A program made the translations under genes and the position numbers. A DNA stretch of 64,000 nt from Blautia sp. (GTDB taxonomy: Bacteria > Bacillota > Clostridia > Lachnospirales > Lachnospiraceae). Position 1 is the first letter of the stretch. Each line of letters begins with the position of its first letter. The stretch covers positions 1-64,000 of the forward strand of contig JALEHU010000065.1 of NCBI GenBank assembly GCA_022770365.1. The letters are read 5' to 3'. Below the pieces are notes generated by a model, which worked only from the letters and a program-made list of their open reading frames with translations, was not told the DNA's origin and did no database searches. Positions 33,884-42,777 of this stretch are shown here, piece by piece.

Positions 33884-34390
33884 ATGAGCGGAGAAGAACG
33901 CAGAAAGGAAATAGTGAAATATATTGCGGCTGGCAATACCCCTGTTTCCGGTACAAAATTAGCAGAACACTTTTGTGTGAGCAGGCAGGTGATCGTACAG
34001 GATATTGCATTGCTTCGGGCAGAGGGTACAGAAATTTTTTCCACGAATCGCGGATATGTCTGCAGGCTGCATGACAGGGTAAAACGAGTATATTATGTTC
34101 ATCATGATAACAGCAGGATACAGGAGGAATTAAATCTGATCGCAGACAACGGGGGCAGTGCCGAGGATGTGTTCGTTGAACATGAAATTTACGGTGAGCT
34201 GCGTGCTGAACTGAAGGTGGATTCCAGGAAGAAAGCTTCGGACTTTGTCAGAGAGATTGCATCCGGTAAATCCAGCCCGCTGAACACGATCACATCCGGA
34301 TACCACTATCATACTGTATCTGCGGAATCAGAAGAGATTCTCGATGCAATAGAGAAGGAACTGAAAGAAAAGGGTTTTCTTGTCATCTGA
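33884..34390 (+). CDS. niaR: NiaR-type transcriptional repressor (HTH plus 3H domain)
   Basis: The 168-residue protein has an N-terminal winged HTH (SGTKLAEHFCVSRQVIVQDI at residues 22-41) and a C-terminal 3H domain (PF02829) with the three conserved histidine sites (VEHEIYGEL, and YHYHTV near residue 146). NiaR represses NAD synthesis and niacin uptake genes when niacin is present. ATG 33884 gives the usual MSGEERR start; ATG 33854 would add ten residues without similarity. No niacin transporter or nad gene is adjacent, so the target is elsewhere or the gene regulates itself. Confidence 0.85.
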   Translation: MSGEERRKEIVKYIAAGNTPVSGTKLAEHFCVSRQVIVQDIALLRAEGTEIFSTNRGYVCRLHDRVKRVYYVHHDNSRIQEELNLIADNGGSAEDVFVEHEIYGELRAELKVDSRKKASDFVREIASGKSSPLNTITSGYHYHTVSAESEEILDAIEKELKEKGFLVI

Positions 34391-34434
34391 CAAAAGAAAT
34401 AAAGCAATGAAATATAAGAAAAGAGGAAAATGAG

Positions 34435-35640
34435 ATGGGATTAATCAGAGCGTTTACAGGAGCAGCAGGCGGTGTACTGGCGGATCAGTTTAAGGAGTTT
34501 ATTTATTGTGATGCAATGCCTGCGGATGTCCTGGTTGCAAAAGCACATAAAAAAGTATCCAGAAGATCCGGCAACAGAGGATCAGACAATATCATCAGTA
34601 ATGGCTCCGTGATCACTGTAAATGACGGACAGTGCATGATCATTGTGGAGCAGGGCAAAGTGGTCGATATCTGCGCGGAACCGGGACAGTATACGTATGA
34701 TGTGTCATCTGAACCGTCTCTGTTCTGCGGAGATCTGGGAGAGGGTGTTCAGAATGTGTTTTCCCAGATCGGCAAACGTTTTTCTTTTGGGGGTGAAGCA
34801 CCGGTTGATCAGAGAGTTTATTTTGTGAATACCAAAGAGCTGGTCGGCAATAAATATGGTACACCAAGCCCTGTACCTTTCCGTGTGGTGGACAGCAATA
34901 TCGGTCTCGATATTGATATTTCCATTCGCTGTTTTGGAGAATACAGCTATCGGATCGCCAATCCGATTTTGTTTTATACGAATGTGTGCGGCAATGTTGA
35001 GGAAGATTTTACAAAAGAGGAAATTGACGGTCAGCTGAAAAGTGAACTTATGACAGCGCTTCAGCCTGCATTTGCAAGAATATCCGAAATGGGAATCCGT
35101 TACAGTGCTCTGCCTGGACATACTTCAGAGCTTGCGGAGATCTTGAATCAGGTTCTTTCCTCTAAATGGAGCGGACTTCGGGGGATTGAGATCGTTTCCC
35201 TTGGAATCTCCAGCATGAAGGCATCTGAGGAAGATGAAGCAATGATCAAGGAACTCCAGAGAAATGCCGCTTTTCGTAATCCGACAATGGCAGCTGCCCA
35301 TATGGTTGGCGCACAGGCTTCGGCGATGCAGGCAGCAGCCTCCAATCAGAATGCAGGTCCGGCTATGGCATTTGCAGGAATGAACATGGCGGCAGGTGCA
35401 GGCGGAATGAATGTACATGATCTTTATGCTATGGGTCAGGCACAACAGCCGTCACAGCCGGTACAGCAGGTTTCGCAGGCATCCGGCGCGGCTGCATGGA
35501 CATGTGAGTGCGGAAATGTGAATACAGGCAGATTCTGCAGTGAGTGCGGCAGGCCGAAACCGACCGGAGAATGGATCTGTTCCTGCGGTACAGTTAATAA
35601 AGGAAAATTCTGCAGCAACTGCGGAAAACCAAGGTCGTAA
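34435..35640 (+). CDS. ydjI: SPFH-domain protein with two C-terminal zinc ribbons (YdjI-like)
   Basis: The 401-residue protein has an SPFH/band-7-like domain (IIVEQGKVVDICAEPGQYTY near residue 69, then a long helical region), a Met/Ala-rich linker and two short zinc ribbons at the C-terminus (WTCECGNVNTGRFCSECG and WICSCGTVNKGKFCSNCG). This matches B. subtilis YdjI. The next genes match YdjG and YdjH, and these three membrane-associated proteins recruit the phage-shock protein PspA in B. subtilis. GAGGAAAATGAG precedes ATG 34435. No pspA gene lies in the window. Confidence 0.8.
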   Translation: MGLIRAFTGAAGGVLADQFKEFIYCDAMPADVLVAKAHKKVSRRSGNRGSDNIISNGSVITVNDGQCMIIVEQGKVVDICAEPGQYTYDVSSEPSLFCGDLGEGVQNVFSQIGKRFSFGGEAPVDQRVYFVNTKELVGNKYGTPSPVPFRVVDSNIGLDIDISIRCFGEYSYRIANPILFYTNVCGNVEEDFTKEEIDGQLKSELMTALQPAFARISEMGIRYSALPGHTSELAEILNQVLSSKWSGLRGIEIVSLGISSMKASEEDEAMIKELQRNAAFRNPTMAAAHMVGAQASAMQAAASNQNAGPAMAFAGMNMAAGAGGMNVHDLYAMGQAQQPSQPVQQVSQASGAAAWTCECGNVNTGRFCSECGRPKPTGEWICSCGTVNKGKFCSNCGKPRS

Positions 35641-35659
35641 AGAAGTGAGGTGATCCACC

Positions 35660-36754
35660 ATGGATGTTGTAAACTATCAATGTCCGAACTGTTCTGCCGG
35701 GCTTACCTTTGACAGCAAAACGCAGAAAATGGTCTGCGAATTCTGCGGAAGCACTTTTACAGTAGAGGAGCTGGAAGCACAAAAAGAACTTCAGCAGGCA
35801 AAAAGTGAGCAGACGCAGCATTGGGACGGATTTCATCCGGAACAGTGGCAGAGTTGTGATATGGAAGGGATGAGAGTATGGAACTGTCCTTCCTGTGGTG
35901 CGGAGCTTCTTGCAGAAGAGACCGCCGGTGCAATGAAATGTCCATATTGCGACAATCCGATGGTTATGCCGCAGCAGTTCGAGGGCATGTATCTTCCGGA
36001 TTACATTATTCCTTTCAAAAGATCCAAAAAAGATGCTCTTGAAGCTCTTAAAAAGCATTATCTGAACAAACCGCTCCTTCCGGAAGTATTTAAAGACGAG
36101 AATCATCTGGAGGAAGTGAAAGGGATGTATGTGCCTTTCTGGATGTATGATCTGGAAGGGACAGGTACATTTACATATGAAGGCGCGAATATCAGAGTTT
36201 TTGAGGATAGTAAATACACTTACACAGAGCGGAGTATTTTTCATATCATGCGTAAGGGCACTATGAAGTTTCAGCGTATTCCCGTAGATGGTTCCAAAAA
36301 AATCAATGACACGATGATGGAGTCCATAGAGCCATTTCATTATGATGATCTGGAGCCGTTTCAGATTTCCTATCTTTCCGGTTATCTGGCAGATAAGTAT
36401 GATGTGGAACCTGACGAGCTTACCGGCCGTGTTCACGATAGAATGCAGACCAGTATGGCTGAAAGCTTCCGTGAAACTGTCATAGGATATGATGAAGTGC
36501 TTCAGAAAAGCGGCAATATGCATATCTCGCAAAAGGGCGATGTGAAATATGGCCTTTTTCCGGTATGGTTTTTGAATACGAAATGGAATGGAAAACAGTA
36601 TACTTTTGTGATGAACGGACAGACCGGAAGAATGACGGGAGATCTGCCGATAGGTAAAGATCTGCTGGTTTCCTACTGGCTGAAACGCCATATTCCGCTG
36701 ACTCTTCTGATGACAGCAGGTGCAGTTGCGCTGAGACTGCTCGGGGTGATCTGA
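35660..36754 (+). CDS. ydjG: Zinc-ribbon membrane protein (YdjG-like)
   Basis: The 364-residue protein begins with a TFIIB-type zinc ribbon (YQCPNCSAGL and VCEFCGSTF, residues 6-35). A second ribbon follows near residue 75-95 (WNCPSCGAELL, KCPYCDNP), then a large domain and a C-terminal hydrophobic helix (LTLLMTAGAVALRLLGV). This order fits YdjG of the YdjFGHI system. It lies 19 bases after ydjI and two bases before the TPM gene. The zinc sites suggest protein contacts; no enzymatic motif is evident. Confidence 0.8.
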   Translation: MDVVNYQCPNCSAGLTFDSKTQKMVCEFCGSTFTVEELEAQKELQQAKSEQTQHWDGFHPEQWQSCDMEGMRVWNCPSCGAELLAEETAGAMKCPYCDNPMVMPQQFEGMYLPDYIIPFKRSKKDALEALKKHYLNKPLLPEVFKDENHLEEVKGMYVPFWMYDLEGTGTFTYEGANIRVFEDSKYTYTERSIFHIMRKGTMKFQRIPVDGSKKINDTMMESIEPFHYDDLEPFQISYLSGYLADKYDVEPDELTGRVHDRMQTSMAESFRETVIGYDEVLQKSGNMHISQKGDVKYGLFPVWFLNTKWNGKQYTFVMNGQTGRMTGDLPIGKDLLVSYWLKRHIPLTLLMTAGAVALRLLGVI

Positions 36755-36755
36755 T

Positions 36756-37571
36756 ATGAGGAAAATACGTACTTTATTTGGAATATGGATGCTTTTTGTA
36801 TGCTTTTGCCTGTCTTTTCGTCTGACAGTATATGGCGGAAACAATATTTCCCGTGTATATGACCGGTATGATATTCTGACAGAGGAAGAAGAGGATAAGC
36901 TGGATCATGAGCTGCAGGAAATCTATGATACCTATGGTTTTGAGGCAGTGATCCTTATTTCGGAAGATATCAGAGAAGATGAACGGACGTATGCTGCTGA
37001 ATTTATGCAGTTAAATGAAATCGGGTATGGTGAGATAAAAAATGGGATGTGTCTTTTCAACCAGCCGGGATGCAGAAATATTACGGTTGTATTTCGAGGG
37101 GATGCGCAGTACACATTCGATACAGATATCCAGGACATGTTGCTGGATGACTGTACGAAATATCTGAAACAGGGAGATTATTACGGGGCATACGACGCAG
37201 TTCTTCAGGATATGAAAGGCGGACTGAAGCGCTGGGCGCAGGGAAAATCAGTACGGCCTATGGATATCAGCGGTGAGGGAATCCTGGGATTTACTGTAAA
37301 AGCCTTTCTGTTTTCTCTTGTAGTAATGGCAGTCCCTGTTCTGCTCATGACACTATATCAGAGAGGAAAAATGAAGACATTCGTGCAGCAGAGCAATGCG
37401 GATGCCTATATGCAGAAAGACGGCGTGCACCTGGATGCACATAAGGATATCTATATACGGACAATGAGAACAAGAACAGAAAAGACGTCAAATGATTCCC
37501 ATTCAGGAGGCGGCTCCGGCAGTTTTACCAGCGGTGGTGAGAGTTTTTCCGGTTCCAGCAGGAATTATTGA
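36756..37571 (+). CDS. ydjH: TPM-domain membrane protein (YdjH-like)
   Basis: The 271-residue protein has an N-terminal signal or anchor (GIWMLFVCFCLSFRLTVYG), an extracytoplasmic TPM domain with VYDRYDILTEEEEDKLDHEL at residues 34-53, one more membrane helix near 178-200 and a cytoplasmic tail that ends in a Gly/Ser-rich segment (SGGGSGSFTSGGESFSGSS). This layout fits YdjH. It ends the three-gene operon before a bidirectional terminator. The TPM domain family is linked to membrane protein complexes; a role in envelope stress is inferred from the B. subtilis system. Confidence 0.8.
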   Translation: MRKIRTLFGIWMLFVCFCLSFRLTVYGGNNISRVYDRYDILTEEEEDKLDHELQEIYDTYGFEAVILISEDIREDERTYAAEFMQLNEIGYGEIKNGMCLFNQPGCRNITVVFRGDAQYTFDTDIQDMLLDDCTKYLKQGDYYGAYDAVLQDMKGGLKRWAQGKSVRPMDISGEGILGFTVKAFLFSLVVMAVPVLLMTLYQRGKMKTFVQQSNADAYMQKDGVHLDAHKDIYIRTMRTRTEKTSNDSHSGGGSGSFTSGGESFSGSSRNY

Positions 37572-37600
37572 ACGGAATATGAAGAGCAAAAAGAATGTTA

Positions 37601-37632
37601 AGAGCCGTTATTCATCTTCGAATAACGGCTCT
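37601..37632. terminator. Bidirectional terminator
   Basis: AGAGCCGTTATTC (37601-37613) pairs perfectly with 37620-37632 around a six-base loop. It separates the ydj operon from the convergent yheO-type gene. Confidence 0.8.
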
Positions 37633-37671
37633 ATTTGATATTTTGCGGACAATGTCCGTAGGGAAAAGAGA

Positions 37672-38307
37672 TTATTTATTAACATCGATATAGCTGTAAA
37701 GAGTATATTTGGAAATACCGAAATAATTAGCTACTTTGTCACCGGATTTGGTGATCAGAAATGCGCCGGAATCGTTCAGAAACTGGATGGCAGTTACTTT
37801 ATCCTCTTTGTTCATGAGCGCGACAGGCTTGCCGACTAATGCTACTGATTCTTCAATAAGATGCTCAAGAAGGTCGTTCACGCTGTGGGTAATTTCTTTG
37901 GGCTTTTCTTTTTGGTCAAGGGGTGTGACAAGAGAGTGCAGTGCGCCTTCGATCATGGTAAGCCTTGTAATATCGTAGTTAATACCAAAGACATAGTGCA
38001 GGGAACCGTCATCATCATGGATATAAGAGGTACTGCATTTGAGGATCTTGCCGTCAGATGTCTTCATCAGATAGCCGGAGCGGTCTTTAAAATCTCCGGG
38101 ATTTTTATTTGTATGGCGAATGGCATCAAATACTGCATCAGATGGACCTTCTCCAACAGAACGGTTGGTTACATGCCCGTTCTCAATGTGTACAATGGAA
38201 TGTTCCGGATCCTTGGTTTTCAGGTCGTGAATAACAATTTCGCAGTCAGGTCCGAACTGAGCTGCCAGTGCATGTGCAATCTGTTTTAAAATATCGAGTC
38301 GTTTCAT
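37672..38307 (-). CDS. YheO-type PAS/HTH transcriptional regulator
   Basis: The 211-residue protein has an N-terminal YheO-like PAS domain (FGPDCEIVIHDLKTKDPEHS near residue 17; SYIHDDDGSLHYVFGINYDI near 93) and a C-terminal HTH_22 domain (VANYFGISKYTLYSYIDVNK). Relatives include DauR, which senses a catabolic substrate. ATG 38307 has AAGGAGGAG at the right distance on the minus strand; a longer frame to 38361 has none. It is divergent from the hydantoinase gene across a 205-base gap, so it likely controls that gene and perhaps purine or pyrimidine degradation. Confidence 0.82.
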   Translation of the reverse strand: MKRLDILKQIAHALAAQFGPDCEIVIHDLKTKDPEHSIVHIENGHVTNRSVGEGPSDAVFDAIRHTNKNPGDFKDRSGYLMKTSDGKILKCSTSYIHDDDGSLHYVFGINYDITRLTMIEGALHSLVTPLDQKEKPKEITHSVNDLLEHLIEESVALVGKPVALMNKEDKVTAIQFLNDSGAFLITKSGDKVANYFGISKYTLYSYIDVNK

Positions 38308-38438
38308 AAAACTCCTCCTTATGAATTTACCAGGCTTTTGTCTATGAATAATATAACACAATTTTTTCCAGATAAAAAGATTTTTTACAAAAAAAATATG
38401 TTGTACTAAATAAAATTCTGAAAAGTAACCGGAGCAGG

Positions 38439-38467
38439 TTGTAGAGAAGAAGATTTGATGGTATATT
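38439..38467 (+). promoter_or_regulatory. Promoter of the hydantoinase gene
   Basis: TTGTAG at 38439-38444 and TATATT at 38462-38467 are 17 bases apart, about 45 bases before the start. The weak -35 suits an activator such as the divergent YheO-type regulator. Confidence 0.55.
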
Positions 38468-38512
38468 GTAATTAGTCAGCAGGTAAGATCCTTGATAAGA
38501 AAGGAGGAGACT

Positions 38513-39886
38513 ATGAAATACTTATTAAAAAACGGTACTGTTGTATCGGGAGAAAAAACAGAAAAACAGGATGTTCTGATTGAAGGAGAAAGGATTGCAG
38601 AAGTTGGAGTGAATCTGCAGGAACACGATGCCTGTGTGATGGACATGACAGGAAAATTATTATTTCCTGGATTTATTGATGCACACACACACTTCGATCT
38701 TGAAGTAGCCGGAACAGTAACCGCAGATGATTTTGAGAGCGGAACAAAAGCGGCTGTCTGCGGAGGTACGACTCTTGTGATCGATTATGCGTCTCAGGAC
38801 AAAGGCGGCGGAACTTTAAAAGAAGGTCTTGAAAAGTGGCATAAAAAGGCTGATGGAAAATGTTCCTGTGATTATTCGTTTCATATGTCCATTGTTGAAT
38901 GGAATGAAAAGACAGAAGAAGAAATTGAAGAAATGATCCGTGAAGGAATCACGAGCTTTAAACTTTATATGACCTATCCAGCCATGATGGTTAATGACTG
39001 TGATCTGTACAAAATTATAAAAAAACTTAATGAATTCGGATGTTTTGCAGGAGTTCACTGTGAAAATTCAGGTGTGATCGATGCTCTGATCTCTGAAGCG
39101 AAGGCTGCAGGTCGTCTTGGACCGGAAAATCATCCCCTTGTAAGGCCGGATGACATGGAGGCGGAGGCGGTACATCGCCTTCTGGTGATCGCACGTCAGG
39201 CAGATGCCCCTGTAATGGTTGTTCACCTGACGAATAAAAAAGCATACCATGAAATTATGAAAGCAAGAGAATGTGGTCAGACGGTTTATGCAGAAACATG
39301 TCCTCAGTATCTGCTGCTTGATGACAGCGTATATTCAGAACCGGATTTCGAAGGGGCTAAATTTGTATGTGCTCCTCCTATACGTAAAAAGACGGATCAG
39401 GAATGTCTGTGGCAGGCATTGGCGGAAGATAAAATACAGACAGTGGCAACGGATCAGTGCAGCTTTACAATGGAGCAGAAAGCTCTGGGAAAAGACGATT
39501 TTACTAAAATACCGGGAGGCCTTCCGGGTGTGGAAACGCGAGGAACGCTTCTCTATACATATGGAGTGCGTGAAGGAAGAATCACGCTGGAACAGATGTG
39601 CCGTCTGCTGAGTGAAAATGCTGCAAAGCTCTATGGTGTTTATCCTCGCAAAGGTGCGATTCTTCCCGGAAGTGACGCTGATATCGCAGTGATCGACCCG
39701 CAGATGGAAAGTATTATCTCCGCAAAAACTCATGCATATCGAACGGATAATAATCCGTTTGAAGGTTTCCCTCTTCACGGAGGAATTGACAAGGTATTTT
39801 TAAGGGGGCATCTTGCTGTAGATAATGGAAAGCTTGTGGAAGAGAAGCTGGGAAAATACATTTATCGCGGTAAAAAGCAAATCTAA
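38513..39886 (+). CDS. hydA: Dihydropyrimidinase / D-hydantoinase family hydrolase
   Basis: The 457-residue amidohydrolase has the metal ligands in DAHTHFD (H58, H60), the carboxylated lysine in ITSFKLYMTYP (K150), and later GVHCEN, VVHLTNK and VATDQCSF segments that carry the remaining ligands. It opens cyclic diamides such as dihydropyrimidines or hydantoins to carbamoyl products in the cytoplasm. In E. coli the homologue HyuA lies in the same purine region as ssnA, ygfK and xdhD, so a ring-opening step in purine degradation is possible here. GGAGGAGACT precedes ATG 38513. It is 16 kb from the rest of the purine cluster. Confidence 0.85.
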   Translation: MKYLLKNGTVVSGEKTEKQDVLIEGERIAEVGVNLQEHDACVMDMTGKLLFPGFIDAHTHFDLEVAGTVTADDFESGTKAAVCGGTTLVIDYASQDKGGGTLKEGLEKWHKKADGKCSCDYSFHMSIVEWNEKTEEEIEEMIREGITSFKLYMTYPAMMVNDCDLYKIIKKLNEFGCFAGVHCENSGVIDALISEAKAAGRLGPENHPLVRPDDMEAEAVHRLLVIARQADAPVMVVHLTNKKAYHEIMKARECGQTVYAETCPQYLLLDDSVYSEPDFEGAKFVCAPPIRKKTDQECLWQALAEDKIQTVATDQCSFTMEQKALGKDDFTKIPGGLPGVETRGTLLYTYGVREGRITLEQMCRLLSENAAKLYGVYPRKGAILPGSDADIAVIDPQMESIISAKTHAYRTDNNPFEGFPLHGGIDKVFLRGHLAVDNGKLVEEKLGKYIYRGKKQI

Positions 39887-39931
39887 AAAAACAAATCTAA
39901 AAAGCAAACCTAAAAGGCAATTATAAAAAGA
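39872..39931 (+). repeat. Short imperfect tandem repeat across the hydA stop codon
   Basis: Four units resembling AAAAGCAAATCTAA follow one another with a period of 13-14 bases (AGCAAATCTA, ACAAATCTA, AGCAAACCTA, GGCAATTATA). The hydA stop codon lies in the first unit. It looks like a recent slippage expansion at the 3-prime end. Confidence 0.6.
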
Positions 39932-39934
39932 AAA

Positions 39935-39966
39935 CACGGGGTGTCTGCGAAAACAGACACCCCGTG
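39935..39966 (-). terminator. Terminator of the symporter operon (minus strand)
   Basis: A 13-bp perfect stem (39935-39947 with 39954-39966) is followed on the minus strand by TTTTCTTTTT. The plus strand side has no T run, so hydA may end at the same hairpin less efficiently. Confidence 0.8.
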
Positions 39967-40017
39967 CTGCATTATACCATGATGTAAATAATCGGCTTTA
40001 CGGTATACGGGTGATTT

Positions 40018-41238
40018 TTATAAGTTCACATTGATCTTCTGTTCTGCAATTTTGTGTTTTTTTGCATAACCGGTCAGAATCAAAGTGAGGGCGCCGTCGC
40101 CTGTTACGTTGCATGCTGTACCGAAGCTGTCCTGAAGCGCGAAGATAGTAAGCATAAGAGCAGTACCGGCATCGTCAAATAACAGAACGCCTGTGATGAT
40201 TCCAAGGGATGCCATAACTGTACCGCCAGGAACGCCAGGTGCCCCGATCGCAAAAATGCCGAGAAGCACACAGAAGAGGATCATGGTTCCAAGTGAAGGA
40301 ATGGAGCCGTAAAGGATCTTGGAAATAGTCATACAGAAAAATACTTCTGTCAAAACGGAACCGCAAAGGTGAATATTTGCAAACAGCGGGATACCGAACT
40401 GAACCATATCTTTGCGGAGCGGTTTTGCTTTGCCTGCACTCTGAAGTGCAACTGCAAGAGTTGCTGCGGAGGACATGGTTCCGACAGCAGTAAGATATGC
40501 CGGACCGTAATGTTTCACAACTTCAAGAGGATTCTCGCCGGAGTAAATACCTGCAAGGACATAGAGCAGAGTCATCCAGATAAAGTGTCCAATGAGAACG
40601 ATTACGATTACCTGAAGGAATACAGGAAGCTGTTTGGTAATGGATCCTTCATATGCAAGGGCACAGAAAGTGAAGCCGATGAATACAGGAAGAATCGGGA
40701 TGATAATTCTTGTTACCAGTTCAAGAACGATTTTCTGGAATTCATCAAGAATGCCGGTGATTACTTTAGCTTTGGTCCAGGTTGCTGCAAGACCGATCAT
40801 TACAGAAAATACCAGTGCACTCATGACAGGCATGATCTGCGGGATAGCAAGCTCAAATACCAGATCGGGAAGCTCTTTGAGACCTTCTACATCTGTCACG
40901 ATAGAAAGATGAGGAATGAGTCCGTATCCAGCTGCCATTGAGAACAGTGCCGCTCCGAGAGAAGAAGCATATGCGATTACAATAGCAACACCAAGCATGC
41001 GGGAAGCGCTGTTTCCGAGCTTTGTAATGGATGGAGCAATAAAACCAATGATGATCAGAGGTACGCAGAATGTGATCACCTGTCCAAGGATATATTTCAG
41101 AGTAACCACAACATTCAGAAGTGCTTTGGTAATACCGGAGCTGTCTGTAGCATTGAGAATCAGTCCGGCAATAATACCGACAATAACACCGACCAGAAGC
41201 TTAAACGGCAGACTGGTAAAAAAACTATTTTTCTTCAT
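40018..41238 (-). CDS. Dicarboxylate/amino acid:cation symporter (DAACS family)
   Basis: The 406-residue protein has about eight membrane helices plus the family re-entrant loops: GTMSSAATLAVALQSAG, GAPGVPGGTVMASLGI and FGTACNVTGDGAL. The family takes up C4-dicarboxylates, glutamate, serine or neutral amino acids with sodium or protons. It lies 78 bases downstream of the cysteine desulfidase gene on the same strand with no terminator between, so it may import cysteine or serine for that enzyme. ATG 41238 has GGGGGA eight bases upstream; longer frames to 41283 overlap this site. Confidence 0.87.
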   Translation of the reverse strand: MKKNSFFTSLPFKLLVGVIVGIIAGLILNATDSSGITKALLNVVVTLKYILGQVITFCVPLIIIGFIAPSITKLGNSASRMLGVAIVIAYASSLGAALFSMAAGYGLIPHLSIVTDVEGLKELPDLVFELAIPQIMPVMSALVFSVMIGLAATWTKAKVITGILDEFQKIVLELVTRIIIPILPVFIGFTFCALAYEGSITKQLPVFLQVIVIVLIGHFIWMTLLYVLAGIYSGENPLEVVKHYGPAYLTAVGTMSSAATLAVALQSAGKAKPLRKDMVQFGIPLFANIHLCGSVLTEVFFCMTISKILYGSIPSLGTMILFCVLLGIFAIGAPGVPGGTVMASLGIITGVLLFDDAGTALMLTIFALQDSFGTACNVTGDGALTLILTGYAKKHKIAEQKINVNL

Positions 41239-41316
41239 AAAATAATCCCCCTTCATAAGGATAAATCCTATATTTTTATTCACAAAAAAGTCTGTTAAAT
41301 TGTAATAACCGGGAAA

Positions 41317-42609
41317 TCAGCATTCCTGGTTGATATCCACACGATCGATCATGACATTCAGGATCTCCGTGTCTGTTCCGCGCATGCCAACGCGGCCTAT
41401 GTAACCCATACTTTTGATAGTTTCTTCCACATCACCCTTGATGATTCCCTCACCGGGAAGGAAACTTTTATTCTGGATGCTGAGGTGAAACGCCATAAGT
41501 GCTGCATCCACAGAAGAAGCAATCTTGGCAGCACAGGATGGCTTGGCCCCGTCACAAACAATACCGCCTACGTTGCCCAGAGTATTGATGATTGTCAGAG
41601 ATACCTGCTGATAATTGCCGCCGTACATATAGGTGATGCCTGCACCGGCACCGCATGCGGCACTGACTGCACCGCAGTAGGCAGAAAGACTGCCGATATA
41701 GAATTTCTGATGAATAGCGATCAGATTGCTGACAACAAGGGAACGGAATAATTTTTCACGTGACACTTCCCATTCCTCAGCGTATACAATGACAGGCAAA
41801 GATACCGTCATTCCCTGGTTGCCGCTGCCGGAATTGATGACAACCGGCATGGAACAGCCGCCCATTCTGGCATCGCTTCCGGCTGCTGCTCTGGCACAGG
41901 CTCTCGTGGTTACGCTTTTGCCCCATACATGCATGAGAGTCTTGCCGATCTGAGCGCCGTAATTATTATCCAGTCCTTCCTGAGAAATTGCTGTGTTCAT
42001 TCTTACCTGACGATCAATAATTTCTTCGATATCCTCCATTTTTACTTCGTTGGCAAAATCAAGGATATCCTTAACCGTGAGGGTGGATTTGTCCACGCCT
42101 GCGTCCGTATCCTCAGCCTCAACGGGCTGCTCCTGCAGAATCCGGCCGTCTTTCACGATTCTGGTAATGTTGGTGTGATGGTTCACAATGGTCACTTCTG
42201 CGGAATGTTCACCTTTGATGACTTTTGCCACTATGTACAGGTTTGCGACATTTTCGGCAAGGGAACAGGAACAGATGTGTTTTGCCGCCAGTTCCTTCGT
42301 CTTCTGGATATGTTCGGGAGTGATCTCCTCCAGAACTTCCAGAGCTTTGTCTGCATTGCCGCCTACTGCACCGAGAATGGCTGCCACATCGATGCCCTTC
42401 ATTCCGCCGGAATTAGGAACCGTGACACCTTTGACATTCTTGATGATATTGCCGCTGCAGCTCATTTCGATCCTGTCAGGGAATTCGCCAAGAATCTGAC
42501 GGGCCTTGGCAGAAGCATAGGCAATGGCAATCGGCTCCGTACAGCCAAGCGCGGGAACCAGCTCATGCTTAAGAATGTTCAGATAGTTTGCATAAAGTAC
42601 AGAATCCAT
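41317..42609 (-). CDS. cyuA: L-cysteine desulfidase family protein (CyuA/YhaM-type)
   Basis: The 430-residue protein has VPALGCTEPIAIAYA near residue 15, SGNIIKNVKGV, GSGNQGMTVSLPVI and CDGAKPSCAAKIASSVDAAL near residue 340. These are the conserved cysteine-containing segments of UPF0597/L-cysteine desulfidase, a serine-dehydratase-like FeS enzyme. It breaks cysteine into pyruvate, ammonia and sulphide. ATG 42609 has GGAGAG five bases upstream. Some relatives act on other amino acids, so the substrate is family-based. It is followed by a DAACS symporter, echoing the E. coli cyuA-cyuP pairing with a different transporter type. Confidence 0.85.
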   Translation of the reverse strand: MDSVLYANYLNILKHELVPALGCTEPIAIAYASAKARQILGEFPDRIEMSCSGNIIKNVKGVTVPNSGGMKGIDVAAILGAVGGNADKALEVLEEITPEHIQKTKELAAKHICSCSLAENVANLYIVAKVIKGEHSAEVTIVNHHTNITRIVKDGRILQEQPVEAEDTDAGVDKSTLTVKDILDFANEVKMEDIEEIIDRQVRMNTAISQEGLDNNYGAQIGKTLMHVWGKSVTTRACARAAAGSDARMGGCSMPVVINSGSGNQGMTVSLPVIVYAEEWEVSREKLFRSLVVSNLIAIHQKFYIGSLSAYCGAVSAACGAGAGITYMYGGNYQQVSLTIINTLGNVGGIVCDGAKPSCAAKIASSVDAALMAFHLSIQNKSFLPGEGIIKGDVEETIKSMGYIGRVGMRGTDTEILNVMIDRVDINQEC

Positions 42610-42633
42610 CTCGTCTCTCCTCTCCGTTTGTTT

Positions 42634-42647
42634 CATGTTTATACATG
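42634..42647. promoter_or_regulatory. Palindrome downstream of the cyuA promoter
   Basis: CATGT-TTAT-ACATG is a perfect 5-4-5 inverted repeat eight bases after the cyuA -10 box, at the expected transcription start. It could be a repressor site. Confidence 0.4.
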
Positions 42648-42654
42648 TGCATTT

Positions 42655-42683
42655 ATTATATTATAATGGCAAAAAAAGCACAA
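42655..42683 (-). promoter_or_regulatory. Promoter of the cyuA-symporter operon
   Basis: On the minus strand TTGTGC (42683-42678) and TATAAT (42660-42655) are 17 bases apart. Confidence 0.65.
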
Positions 42684-42777
42684 CCTTTTATTAATATTTA
42701 CAAAATCTGCTTTTCCTGATATTGTATTAATGTATTAATATGTCGGCATTTGACAGATAATGTAATATATCATCGTA

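Noticed and set aside
39935-39966. Insertion-sequence end repeat
   Set aside because: It is a normal terminator stem with a T run on the minus strand, and no transposase or target duplication is near.
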